64,000 nt of DNA from Acholoe squamosa (taxonomy: Eukaryota > Annelida > Polychaeta > Phyllodocida > Polynoidae): assembly GCA_949317995.1 (NCBI GenBank), contig OX439036.1, positions 85,783,920 to 85,847,919 on the forward strand. The letters run 5' to 3'. Under the pieces are notes generated by a model, which searched no databases, had not been told where the DNA came from, and saw only the letters and a program-made list of their open reading frames with translations. Below are positions 20,841-31,049 of the stretch, one piece after another (position 1 is the stretch's first letter; each line of letters begins with the position of its first letter). Made by a program: the position numbers and the translations under genes.

Positions 20841-21956
20841 ATGATGCTGACACTGTTGTTCCTACTTCAACTATTCATCACATGTCATGGATACAGATGT
20901 GGCATGTGTGAATGCATTAGGGAACGGCATCTCATTGCTTGTTCCCATAGGGATTTAAGGAGCTACCCTAAGGAAATACCAAAGGATCCAATCTTTCAAA
21001 AATTGGATCTATCATTTAATAGGATAAGAACATTCCCTCTTGCACACATACTCTCACGTTTTAGGACCATAAACATCAAAGGAAATCCATTGGACTGTAC
21101 TACCATGCTGGTTTTTATACAGGGAAAAGTTCTATATGATGGATGTGACTCTGGTAAAACAGTAACCACTTTAAAGCCCTCAATCGAACTAGAGGCCAAG
21201 AACAGAAAACTTGGAGAACCCATTATACCTACACCTCTGGATATCAATCATGGGTCCCAGCCTACAGTTACCATAGCACTAAGCACTTCTGGTATATTAG
21301 GCTTATGTGTTCTCATTTCCATCATCACTGGATTGTGTATTAAAAAACACCAGCAGCATCAACCTGTAATGATAAACCAAGGCACCAATACTGTTTTATG
21401 GGACAGGGATAGTATCACTAGTTCTGAGGTGTCTGGTGGATACATATCACTACAACAGTCAGTTAGAGAAACCCAACCTGAGCCTGATAATCTAATTGAG
21501 TTCATGGACATAGACAGTGCACCCATTCAGAATTCCATCACTGCTTCCTGTGCTCCCGTTCCTGGACCCTCACACACACACACAGACACTCTTGTTTGCC
21601 CCCAGACCCACTGCCCCTCACCACCAGCACCCCCGGGACTGCTACCTGGTGGTGAAGCTCCACCTAGTGGTGGTACTACACAGCTCCCCCTACAGGCCCT
21701 GGTGGAGACTACCGATGACCTGCCTGGTCCATCACCACCACCACCACCACATGTAGCAGTGGGACCTACCCTGGGTACCCACAGGAGGAGGAGGAGGCTA
21801 CCAGTGGGCTACAAGGTTGGAGGACTAAAACGACTACATAAGAAACATCCCTATGAAGTACCATTCAGGGCCAAACCTCATCCTGGCTATGGTCATCCCG
21901 AGAGAAAAAGAAAGACAGTTAGAAAAAAAGTAACAGCAAAGAAAAAACGTTTTTAA
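20841..21956 (+). CDS. Type I membrane protein with leucine-rich-repeat-like ectodomain, carried by the Polinton
   Basis: The 371-residue protein has a signal peptide (1-17, MMLTLLFLLQLFITCHG), a cysteine cluster like an LRR N-terminal cap (C20, C23, C25, C34), one or two LRR-like turns (FQKLDLSFNRIRTFPL at about 52-67, then FRTINIKGNPLDC) and two more cysteines (C86, C102) like an LRR C-terminal cap. A single membrane segment follows (about 145-167, ending LCIKKH). The cytoplasmic part is long: histidine/proline-rich, then extremely basic at the end (RRRRRLPVGYK, KRKRKTVRKK). AATAAA follows at about 21968. This looks like a captured host LRR receptor fragment used as a surface or attachment protein, but that role is inference. 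The ATG at 20841 is chosen because it begins the signal peptide. CA repeats near 20810-20830 precede it. Confidence 0.75.
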   Translation: MMLTLLFLLQLFITCHGYRCGMCECIRERHLIACSHRDLRSYPKEIPKDPIFQKLDLSFNRIRTFPLAHILSRFRTINIKGNPLDCTTMLVFIQGKVLYDGCDSGKTVTTLKPSIELEAKNRKLGEPIIPTPLDINHGSQPTVTIALSTSGILGLCVLISIITGLCIKKHQQHQPVMINQGTNTVLWDRDSITSSEVSGGYISLQQSVRETQPEPDNLIEFMDIDSAPIQNSITASCAPVPGPSHTHTDTLVCPQTHCPSPPAPPGLLPGGEAPPSGGTTQLPLQALVETTDDLPGPSPPPPPHVAVGPTLGTHRRRRRLPVGYKVGGLKRLHKKHPYEVPFRAKPHPGYGHPERKRKTVRKKVTAKKKRF

Positions 21957-22708
21957 GCTAAACTATCAATAAAGACAATTGACTTTGCTTATAATATTAT
22001 AGGCATGTGTGTCCACTGCTCATAGCATACAGCTTGGCCACCTGAGGTTCTATCAAATAACTAACTCTGTGTACCCATGGTACTAGCAAACACTGGAGGT
22101 GTGTCCATCCATCTATGTGACATCAGGGTAAAGGGGGTAAGTGGGGGGTAAAGTCACACTTGTATCGTGTGTCCTGTAACAGGGAGAAATAGGTGGGAGG
22201 GAGGGGGTACTATCACAACTGGGGGTAGGTGTATGTTTGACTTTCCAACTGACTAGGTCTAGTGGTTTTAGTGGTAGATAGGTATGGTTATAGCACATTT
22301 ACTCATGTTATGTGTACTAGTATAGTGTATCTCATCAATGGTTTTTGATTAGTGTTAAGATAGTTACTATAGCATCATTATGTATCTTATTCTCGTCATT
22401 TTAAAGCTAAATATGATTTCTACTCATTGCATGGTTATTAATTAGGTATGGGTTTATTGTCTATTGTGTATTACTAGAGTATGATTTCAACATTTTAAAG
22501 CTAAATATGGTTCTACTCATTACATGGTTATTGGTTAAATATGGTTTCATTGTCTATTGTGTATTACTACAGTATGATCTTGAAGCTTCTGTGTCTAGTT
22601 AGGATTAAACATAGAAATAGTAACTTTGGATTCGTTTTTTTTTTCTCATTACCAATTACAACAAAGACATAACAAGTTCATCTTCCAAGTTTTATTCATC
22701 ATGCACAA
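21957..22708. other. Non-coding right-central interval of the Polinton, with a 94-bp tandem repeat
   Basis: After the AATAAA of the membrane protein gene (about 21968) there is AT-rich sequence holding two direct copies of a 94-base unit. CATTTTAAAGCTAAATATG starts at 22397 and again at 22491, and the second copy ends near 22584. TTTTATTC near 22690 (AATAAAA on the minus strand) is the poly(A) signal of the leftward gene that follows. Confidence 0.7.
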
Positions 22709-23793
22709 TCATAGACCATTGATTTTGTCAAACTCATACACAAATAGCTTATGGGTAGATAAAACATCTGCATAATTTACCTCTCTGAGAAATTTTACAA
22801 CAGAGTCCACTGTCTGGCCGTTCTTAATCTTGAATTCCCCACACATAACAGTTAGAGCCATCATAAACTGGCCAGGTTTAATAGAGTCATGGCATGACTG
22901 ACCGTACATCTCTATAAGGACGTCCCTGTCCTCCAAACAACCCATAGATAAATGGTCTTTTTGGCTTTGTCTGTCTAATGTACATCCATAACAGTTTGCC
23001 TTCACTGTGGTTTCATAGGCATTTAAAATCATGTACTGGTAAACATCCTTCATGAGGGCAGTACAGGTTGGCACTGGTATTTGAGATGTTTTGATAACAA
23101 CCTTTTCAACCTTGCTGGGATCTTGGGCAGCATAAGTTGCCAGCTCACATGCCCCACGATCCAAATAGCGCTCCGTACACACACGTTGGATCCCTGTTTT
23201 TATGTTCTCCAGGGACCCATAGTAAACATTCATCTGTGGGGGTGTTGGCTGTACAAACTCCATGTCCACTGTGTCTTCCCAATCTCCTGCATCAAAGCCA
23301 ACCATACGATTCCGCATTTCACGGTATACATCCCGCTCAACATTAGTTGACAGCCATCTGGAAAAACAAATATAATGAATACCTAATACACACACATTAT
23401 TTTATAACAATATCAACATAATATAGGTAATAAGTCTGCACACATACTGTAGCAATGTTAAACATCTATTTACCTAAGTTTGGTCCCAGTGTTGTCCACC
23501 TTGGTGTAGCACATGTACTGATGTTTTTTAAATGTAGTGACCGACAGCATCCATTCATCCAAGTTCCCTATGCAGATCTCCTCTCCCTCCTCACCAGTCA
23601 GTTGATCAAATGCTGCTCCATGTAGAAGACTCAACTCCACTACATTACGTGGTACAAATGTCACTCTATACCCTTCCTTCTTCTGCTTTATCAGCTGCAC
23701 CATAGTAGCACCTAGTACTATAGATGTGCCTTCAGTTAAACGAATCTGATCCATGCTGCTTAGTTGCTCTCTGGTATAGATCTGGGATGTCAT
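22709..23793 (-). CDS. Conserved Polinton protein of unknown function, two exons
   Basis: Two exons, 23474-23793 and 22709-23357, are separated by a 116-base intron with donor GTAAAT and acceptor TTTTTCCAG. The exon lengths (320 and 649 nt) keep one reading frame of 322 residues. The start MTSQIYTREQLSS is the first in-frame ATG; the hydrophobic stretch just before it follows a stop and has no ATG, so I do not call a signal peptide. The second exon carries the motif NCYGCTLDRQSQKDHLSMGC, close to a 'C(Y/H)GC..D.PSQ..H.C' pattern I associate with a widespread protein of Polintons and their virus relatives, function unknown. Several other cysteines may bind metal. It is the last gene before the right terminal repeat. 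Confidence 0.7.
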
Positions 23794-23932
23794 TATTACT
23801 GCTGCTGCTAAACACAGTGTAACTACCCATCTCACTCACTCCTGTTTTATCCTACCTGAGGCCAGCACCATATGGCACCATATGACATGACTGACACCTC
23901 CTTGAATCTTTCAGATGCACCATGTGTGTACA

Positions 23933-24157
23933 GTGGGGCTAATCATAAATGGGGCTCAATTTCATATTTCTATTGTGGGGCTCTACATACAATACACCCT
24001 ACCACTTGAATCATACTTGAGTACACTTAATTACCAATTGATCCACTTGAAGTACACTTCAAAACACTCAACATATTGGTCATACCCTCCCCCTCCCCAT
24101 TACGTCATCATCATTACGTCACAGATGCTCCTGGGGCTGAAGGATCTGCTATGTAGT
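23933..24157 (-). repeat. Right terminal inverted repeat of the Polinton
   Basis: The 225 bases are the exact reverse complement of 7082-7306 with no mismatch by eye, ending CTGCTATGTAGT. Identity points to recent insertion or recent replication of the element. Confidence 0.97.
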
Positions 24158-24163
24158 ATCCAG
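24158..24163. repeat. Right target-site duplication of the Polinton
   Basis: ATCCAG matches 7076-7081 exactly. Confidence 0.93.
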
Positions 24164-27100
24164 GCCAAATTCTCCTACATGCAGACCCTAAATAGGTCAT
24201 TTGTTTATCATAATTGTTATTGTCACACTGGAAAAATAATGTCATTAAATGAACTGTAACCAGCGGCATGTGTTTTTTTGTTTCCATTTTAATTTCCCTC
24301 AATTATCCAAGTGAATTATTCCTGGCTTGCAACGGTATCAATTAGGCCTGTGTAATTAAATAAAAAATGGAGAGAGACCACAGATCCTTGCTGTCCCGGA
24401 GAATGCAGTACTTAATTAGTCAAGCTAAATGCATTTGGGTCAGGACTCCTCTCTGATGAAGAAAAACTCAAACCTCCCAATCTCGATGCTTTTAAATCTA
24501 TTTGTTCGATTTAATTTGAAATTTGAGGTCCGTCGATGACGCAAGAGTAGCTTAGTTTTTGTACCTGTCGGATGTTGGCTAATTTCACGAATTCAATCTT
24601 GTCTGTAAGCAAAAACACAGCTTTTTAATCTCCCTTCATCACCATCGTTTATGTTGACTAGAGTTTCTCCCAAAACCAATTTCAAATCGGCTTAGGGCAA
24701 ATGGGGAGGATTTGCTGATTTCGAGGGAAGAGCAACTAGAACGTGTGTACACACATTCTAAATGTAATACATGCCTTTGATGGCCCATTCCACTCTAGTG
24801 ACAGGTTTCCATATTGTTTTACATGTTGCTTGTTTCAGATGACAGCTCAATAATAGTACGTCTAGTCCACAACAGACACATGAACATTATTTAGTTGGAC
24901 ACTACCCAATGTTCCTATATTGACAGTATACGGGGGCACGCCCATGGTAGGTCAATTACGACATAAACGTACCTCACCTCCTGCCAGTGTAAAAACGCAG
25001 CAGGGCAATGGTGTGTGAACTGTTTGCTGTAAATAGAATGTAGGTGCACCCTCTGATTATACCGCGTACATACAAACAGTCTGACAGAGAATGGTGTGAT
25101 CAAATACTCATTTACTGTTTTTGCTGCCATTGTGAGTATATATCAAACACAAATTGTTCTAGCAGTTTATTTTTGTTGTTGTAAATTTCTATACTGTTTT
25201 TATACTTATCATTAACACGTAATACTACAAACCGTCTTTATGGTTCAACGTCTTGACAAGCAAAACTCTTACTTCTGAATTTCAGATTACCCTTACCGAT
25301 TTGAAACCATTGTCAACTATATGTCTATAGCTAGTTCGACATCTTAAGAACGATATTTTCTCTTTTTGTGTCATTGATGGCATTAATGTCTAATGTATGG
25401 CTATGGTATTCAAATGTACCTAGAATTTAAGGAAAGTATTTGTATTCTGTTTTGCCTGAGGCTGTGCTTACAACAGGTTTTGAGTAACACTTTTAATCAT
25501 CATGAATCATTTTGGTTCAGAGACACGGGATACAAACATTCGTCATCAGGTTAGAGGAGAGGGTTTCTGAAGGGTTCCACCAGATGGCAATAATTCGCTA
25601 AAATAAAGCTGAGTGGTTGTGAGGGGCGTGCATCTCTGACTCATTCACCCTTTTTACTGTAACCCTCTTCACCCCAACCCTATCCTAACCCTGTTAAACC
25701 CCTACCCCGACCCCCTACATTAACCCACCCATTTAGCCACACATTCACCCTCATGCCTCCAGAGAGGTGGTAAAGTACCAGGAAAAAAGTGACAGTGTCC
25801 AGAGGCATCTATTCAGAGTTGTATACCTTTCTTTGAGTGTTATGTAGACAGTGGAGTCTGCTTGTTTGTGTCTGACTGTCAGCTATGGGCTAAATGATAG
25901 CATAATAAACCCTTCTGGATAAGGGAAATATTGCCACAGGTCGTGTAGGAGCACTTTCCTGATAAAAGAGTACCGTAGATGACCCTGAAACCTTAGTGTT
26001 AGATCAGTTGTTCAGGTATAATAACATAATAGAATATTTCTACAGGCGCAAGGTAAAAACAGGAACGATATATCCAAATGTAGAATAGCATTGCTACTAC
26101 ATGTAGATACTCATGAGTTGATCAATGCTAATCCAAAATTATACCAAAGAATCTTCTATTGAGTATCTATGGAAATATTAATACAAAGAGTGACAGAACA
26201 ATGCTGTACTGTAAGTTAACCTATGATTCGACTGTATTTCGTTATCAAAACATGTTAGATTGGAAAAAAGACAGAATCATTTTCATCTGCTACTTCACTT
26301 TCTAAAGTCCTTGGTGAGAGAAAAATGCATGCTCATGTCTAACTGAATATTTTAATACCTTCGTCACGAAAAATAGCATGGAGCCATTCTGTCAAACGGA
26401 CTTCCATCACAATCAAGAGGTTAGGAGGCCTGAAAAAATAACATATTTCAGCTAATAGACCAACGTACGTGTGTGACTGAATCGAGATCAGTCTCAACCC
26501 ATGAGAAGAGCATGATCTTAGATCTCAACAACCGTGTGCACAGCCAGCTTTCCTTCGTTTTTGTTTAGACATCTGTCATAACTGATATTTAGAGCATTAG
26601 CCAAACAACCTGAGTTTATATTAATAAACCACAGCGCAGGTACGTGTACACTTAAGATACCCTCGATATGACATTTCCAACTTTCATTTATGTCACACTA
26701 AACTGTAGGTACGTATCAGGAGTGTCTTTATTAATGGGTTTTCAGGTTACTTTCATTATGTCGACTCCGAGAGTAGAAAGCTACCTAGGGCTGTAATATT
26801 CTTATAGTGTGATTTCACAAGATGACGTGTTTTTATATGGAGAGATGAATGCAGGCTCAACAAGCTTGGCGTCCATGAACTATAAAATTATTCCAAATTA
26901 GTCCAATGTACGTTGAACTTCATTTCCAAAACAAGCAGCATATTATAAGCAACATAAGCTATAATACAAAATATCTTAAATGCAACTGCATCTACCCAGG
27001 AGTTAAATAACCCACGAGCCCGTGTAATGTAAGTTCTGGGATGTGACACCGACCGGTGTGAACACTGACAATAGACTGCACTCAGAGGTGCCATGATTGA

Positions 27101-27184
27101 TAACGGAACAGTGACCCCTAACGCCTGGGCCCATCAGTTGATGCTGCAGTGCTTGGAATATAAATCCCACGATGCACGTTACCT
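24164..27184. other. Intergenic DNA between the Polinton and the DIRS-like element
   Basis: No gene was recognised. At 25640-25740 the plus strand is a C-rich, G-poor tract with scattered AACCCTA and CCCTAACCC units, a degenerate telomere-like or microsatellite tract. At about 25785-25815 a motif (AAAAAAGTGACAGTGTCCAGAGGCA) has an inverted copy at about 54523-54547, so the ends of a dispersed repeat lie here. Confidence 0.4.
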
Positions 27185-27255
27185 CTGGGTGTATATATAC
27201 ACCCAGGACCTGATCTAGTTATTGCATTGGGCAGTCACCAGCAGTGTGTAATTGT

Positions 27256-27523
27256 TAAGTTATTTTAATGTAATGTAAAATAACTGTAATTATTATCATA
27301 GTATCCTATTGACCACTGATGTGGGTTGGCTTACAGAGGCAGGTCAGGTACAGTGAGCTTATCCTCATATTTTAACATAATTCGAGTTTTAATTTCGCTG
27401 GTGACTCAGTGGTGGGAAGAGTGCTTTTTGGCTTGAGGGCTGGGCCAACCCACGTCAGTGGTCGATAGGATACTATGATAATTATTACAGTTATTTTACA
27501 TTACATTGGAATAACTTAACAAT
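27256..27523. repeat. Large inverted repeat at the 3' end of the DIRS-like element
   Basis: The stretch 27256-27331 (TGTTAAGTTATTTTAATGTA onward) is nearly the exact reverse complement of about 27446-27523, with a loop of about 115 bases. It includes AGTATCCTAT(T/C)GACCACTGA, related to the terminal repeats. It may be part of the internal complementary region that DIRS elements use in replication, or a nested inverted terminal piece. Confidence 0.7.
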
Positions 27524-28049
27524 TATTACCATTAGTTATCTGTCATCGACCACTGACTTTGTTGGTAGTCTACTTCAACTTGTTTGTGAAATTAGAACTC
27601 AGGCGAGAGCTTTACTATCTAAATAAGTTTAATATATGTTAGCAAAACTACAGTCATCACTTTATATGTAGACAAACATATATAATAGGTCAGGAACTTT
27701 ATGTTCCGAGTAAACAGGCAATATGTTATACATTGCATAGACCTTGTACGACATAACAGTGTTATATTTCAATGACTGTATGGGTAATGTACCTCCCCCC
27801 CCTCTTTTTTTCCTTAAGGGAAAATAGTTTACAGCTGTCTTGCTGAAAAAGCGTCAGCATTCATTGTGCCTGTAACTGTCTTAGAGGCTGAAAGTCACCA
27901 AATCTTTCCGTGTGTATAGGATATAAACTGATACACAACATAACCTAAGCTAATACTTGGATATAACTGACTAAATAGACTTATGTAGATATTTCGTATT
28001 TGTTCACAAAACAGTTGTATGAGTGTTTATGCATCGTAGATCCAGCAGA

Positions 28050-28800
28050 AATGAGATAAAGTCTGTAGGCTGCAGGACAGGTGGTACATACAAGGGTCTA
28101 TTATAGAACCGAGCAAAGGTGGTTTTATTTGACCATCCTGCTGATTTGAGAATCTCATGCAATGGGACTTGTTTCCTTAATGCAGCTGACGTCGATGCAT
28201 TGCGAGCAGAGTAAGCTGTATACTGCTCATCTATTCCAGCATCCTTCAGCGCTGATTTAATTGTCTGGATATTGTCTTTGTACTGGCCTGGAGGTGGGCA
28301 GTTTCACTGTCGAAAAGACAAACGGCATGGCAGATTGTGACCTTTAGTCAGCAATGTATGCTCTAAGATGGGAATATACACACAACCTTTTATCTTCTCT
28401 TCTTTGAAAGTACATAATCAGCGGCTTGTCAGTTGGATTGTTAGTTTTTGTGCGAAGTGAGTATGTAATTTTGACTGAATGATCGGTCCACTCACAGTCT
28501 CCTCTGAGCATAAGGTGCAGTGCTTGCAGTATTTGTCCAGTGGCTAGTAAGACCAGTAACATAGTACGTCTGGTAAGCTTCTCATAGTCTAATCCCTGTA
28601 TGTATCCCTAGTTCTGCATTATTAATAATGCTGGCTGTGGGTCCCAGACAAATTCCATTGACTTTGTTGGGGGTTTCTGGACCTTTGTCCCTTTGATAAA
28701 CCTCGATAAGGTAGGCTCATCTCCAGCTGGTTTCCCATTAAAGGTTATAAAACATGATAGAAATGACCTTGACGGATTGATGGCACTGTGACCTACCCCA
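28050..28800 (-). pseudogene. DIRS tyrosine recombinase remnant
   Basis: The minus strand reads through a DIRS-type site-specific recombinase. It has an N-terminal GDEPTLSRFIKGTKVQKPP-like block, a KLTRRTMLLVLLATGQ helix containing part of the first catalytic region, and a C-terminal block TAYSARNASTS followed by SAGWSNKTTFARFYNRP. In the family this enzyme inserts the circular DNA copy without target duplication. The copy is broken. Confidence 0.8.
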
Positions 28801-29154
28801 GTATCAAGATATTCACTGAAGAACTGTATACATGCAGTCCCTGACTGATGGTTGTGTGAGGTGCATGTCCCTTAGACTTGTGAATGCCATCCATCGCTTT
28901 GCACATCCCTCATGGACTGCTGCAGTATTAGGGCTCCATGCCATAGACAATACCTTCCATGCAGTAAACAAGTAGCCCAGCAGATCACACTATATTGTTT
29001 TCATATAGGGATAATCATTAGGTGTGATCTGCCTGTCAATGGGAATTTCTTGGTGGGGTCCCCTGGCGACAACAGGGTCAAAGAGGTAATGGGGATTTGC
29101 AGGTGCTCACTGTACCTCCTGAGCCTGGTGAGGCTGGTAAACCATGGCTGTGTT

Positions 29155-29258
29155 TGGTTTGGTTTGGTTTGGTTTGGTTGATTTTACGTCCACTAATAGT
29201 ACTTAAAACTTAAAACAGACATTTCTGTTGTTCACGGACATAAAGTCCTTTCTTTTTG
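29155..29258. mobile_element. Short SINE-like insertion inside the DIRS-like element
   Basis: About 104 bases, starting with repeated TTTGG pentamers and continuing GATTTTACGTCC, lie between two copies of CCATGGCTGTGTT (29142-29154 and 29259-29271). The 13-base duplication and the simple-sequence tail are the marks of LINE-driven retroposition. Read on the minus strand, the pentamer run (CCAAA)n is the 3' tail of a truncated SINE. It inserted after the DIRS-like element was in place. Confidence 0.8.
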
Positions 29259-29469
29259 CCATGGCTGTGTTGATCAGTTGGGGACCACTAACAGTCCAGT
29301 GGTTTTGTCCTGCTTGATCTTCCTCAGCAACCTGCTAATAAGAGAGAAAGGTGGGAATATTAATGAATTATGGTTACATGTACAGGTGAATGTGTCGGTC
29401 GCCATAGCATTAGCATCGTAATGTAGTGAAATGAACTTAGGGGAGATCACATTTTTGTATGAGGCAAAT

Positions 29470-29850
29470 AGGTCAACCTGAGGTTTTTAAAATGCTGAGA
29501 AGATGTAATTTTGGATGGTAGGGGATAGTGACCACTCTGCCGATGAGGCAAAGGCTCTTGTCTGCCTCCACATTAAGTTTAGTGGGACAGTAGGACAACT
29601 TGAAGGTAATTCTGTGTTTCCATGTATAAGTGTATATGCACTGTGTGACCTCATCACATGGTATGGAACCCAGAGAACCACCTTTTCTGATACAGCATAG
29701 AGCTGTTGTGTTGTCAATGAAAAAATATACACATTGCCCCTTCACTTGATGTTGAAGTTTCTTCACAGCCATGAGAACTGCCTTCCATTTGAGAATATTG
29801 ATATGCAGTTCTTGTAACTCAATGGGCCATTCTTCCCCATACTCCAAATT
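29470..29850 (-). pseudogene. DIRS RNase H remnant
   Basis: The minus strand encodes an RNase H-like block with LHINILKWKAVLMAVKKL, CVYFFIDNTTALCCIRKGG and a later KLNVEADKSL, matching the order of conserved acidic positions in DIRS and LTR-type RNase H. It follows the reverse transcriptase as expected. The copy is broken. Confidence 0.75.
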
Positions 29851-30149
29851 GCCTTATTGCCAATAGCAACCCCACCCTGCTTTAGAAGAGTCTGTGTATA
29901 TTGACACCTGTTGGTGGATTTCTGCATAAAGTGCTAAGGGAGATGTGACAGCCACTGTTTGATGCAATCATGAACCGTGTCATTTAGGTACATGGTTACG
30001 TCATAGTTACCTAATGACTTGGCGAGGGCCCAATATTTAACTCTCTGGAGGAGTTTGATATGGACCTTGGCCCTGTCATTTCTAGGTCCAGTGGCTGCCA
30101 GTTTTCCTATGACTGCTGTAAACTGTCTGATTGACAGCCCCCTGACTTT

Positions 30150-30850
30150 CAGGATTTAACATGTCATTGCCATCAATATTGTCACTTTCTTGGGTGATAG
30201 GTGTAATGTCAGTGTGGTTGAGTCAATCGTGAAACCCAGGATTTTAATAGACTGTGCTGGGGTCAAGACTGATTTTCTGAAGTTATTTGTGACGCCTGCT
30301 TCTTGTAGGATTCTGAGAGTGTGTTTTACAGATTGTTCCACTAATTCTGGAGTGTCTCCAAAAATAAGTGTGTCATCAATGTAAAATACCAAGTTTACAC
30401 CGTAATGTACTCTCAGATTTGAAATCAGTGCCTTCATGATATGTGTAAACAGTCTTCGCCCTGATGAGTATCCATTTGGTAGGCATGTATACCTATACCG
30501 TTTACCATGGAACTGGAATTGCAAGAAATCCCTGTCCCTTTCCTTAATGGGTAGGGTGAAGTAGGCTGACGCAATATCTACAGAACTCATAAAGGAGTGT
30601 TGAGGCAAAATATGCATGATCGACACGAGATGATACATTTTTAAAGTGTTTGTAGACTGTGAACTCATTTAGTTCTTAGAGGTTCAAAATAGGTCTGAAA
30701 GAGCCATCTGTTTTAGGTCTTAAAAACATGTGTAAGACAAATGCCCTCGCATTATGTTCTGCAGGCTCTATGATGTCTTTACCCAACATATCCTGTATTT
30801 GTGTATCCAACTGAGAATCTTTAACTGGGTTTATAGATGCTGAGTCTGGG
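30150..30850 (-). pseudogene. DIRS reverse transcriptase remnant
   Basis: Conserved reverse transcriptase blocks appear in order on the minus strand: FVLHMFLRPKTDGSFRPILN, SSVDIASAYFTLPIKERDR, the GYRYTCLPNGY-like block, and the catalytic NLVFYIDDTLIFGDT with the two aspartates. A following ILGFTIDSTTLTLHLSPKK matches the thumb side of DIRS and Ngaro enzymes. The region is broken and cannot give a full enzyme. Confidence 0.85.
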
Positions 30851-31049
30851 ATCTCTGACTGTACAAGGACAGTGTGTAGATATGTTGGTCAAGCCCTTCA
30901 CCATATCCACCACCCATCTATCTTTGGTAAATGTATGCCATATGTTAGCCTGCCTACCCAAACCACCTGCTGAAAAGGCCTGTTTTTTTTTAATTCTTTT
31001 CAGGTGTTTTGGGTAGCTTGGCTGTATCAGGTGTATCCAAAAGACTTAC

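Larger units (their letters stand above)
7082..24157. mobile_element. Polinton (Maverick), looks whole and very young
   Basis: This 17,076-bp element has 225-bp terminal inverted repeats and is flanked by the 6-bp duplication ATCCAG (7076-7081 and 24158-24163). It carries the diagnostic Polinton set: protein-primed family B polymerase, retrovirus-like integrase with chromodomain, FtsK/HerA-type packaging ATPase, and probable minor and major capsid proteins. All recognised reading frames are open and the two terminal repeats are identical base for base, so I count no obvious breaks. The insertion is therefore recent. An adenovirus-type cysteine protease, usual in the family, was not found. The layout is a rightward block (7399-12136), a leftward polymerase gene (12363-18800), a leftward small gene (19213-19635), two rightward genes (20101-21956) and a leftward two-exon gene (22709-23793). 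Confidence 0.97.

Noticed and set aside
23794-23835. Hydrophobic N-terminal extension that would look like a signal peptide on the 22709-23793 gene
   Set aside because: It has no in-frame ATG and follows directly after a stop, so the first ATG at 23793 is the better start unless an unseen exon joins it.
25640-25740. Telomere-like C-rich tract
   Set aside because: Only scattered CCCTAA-like units, without a regular array; better described as a degenerate C-rich tract than as an interstitial telomere.
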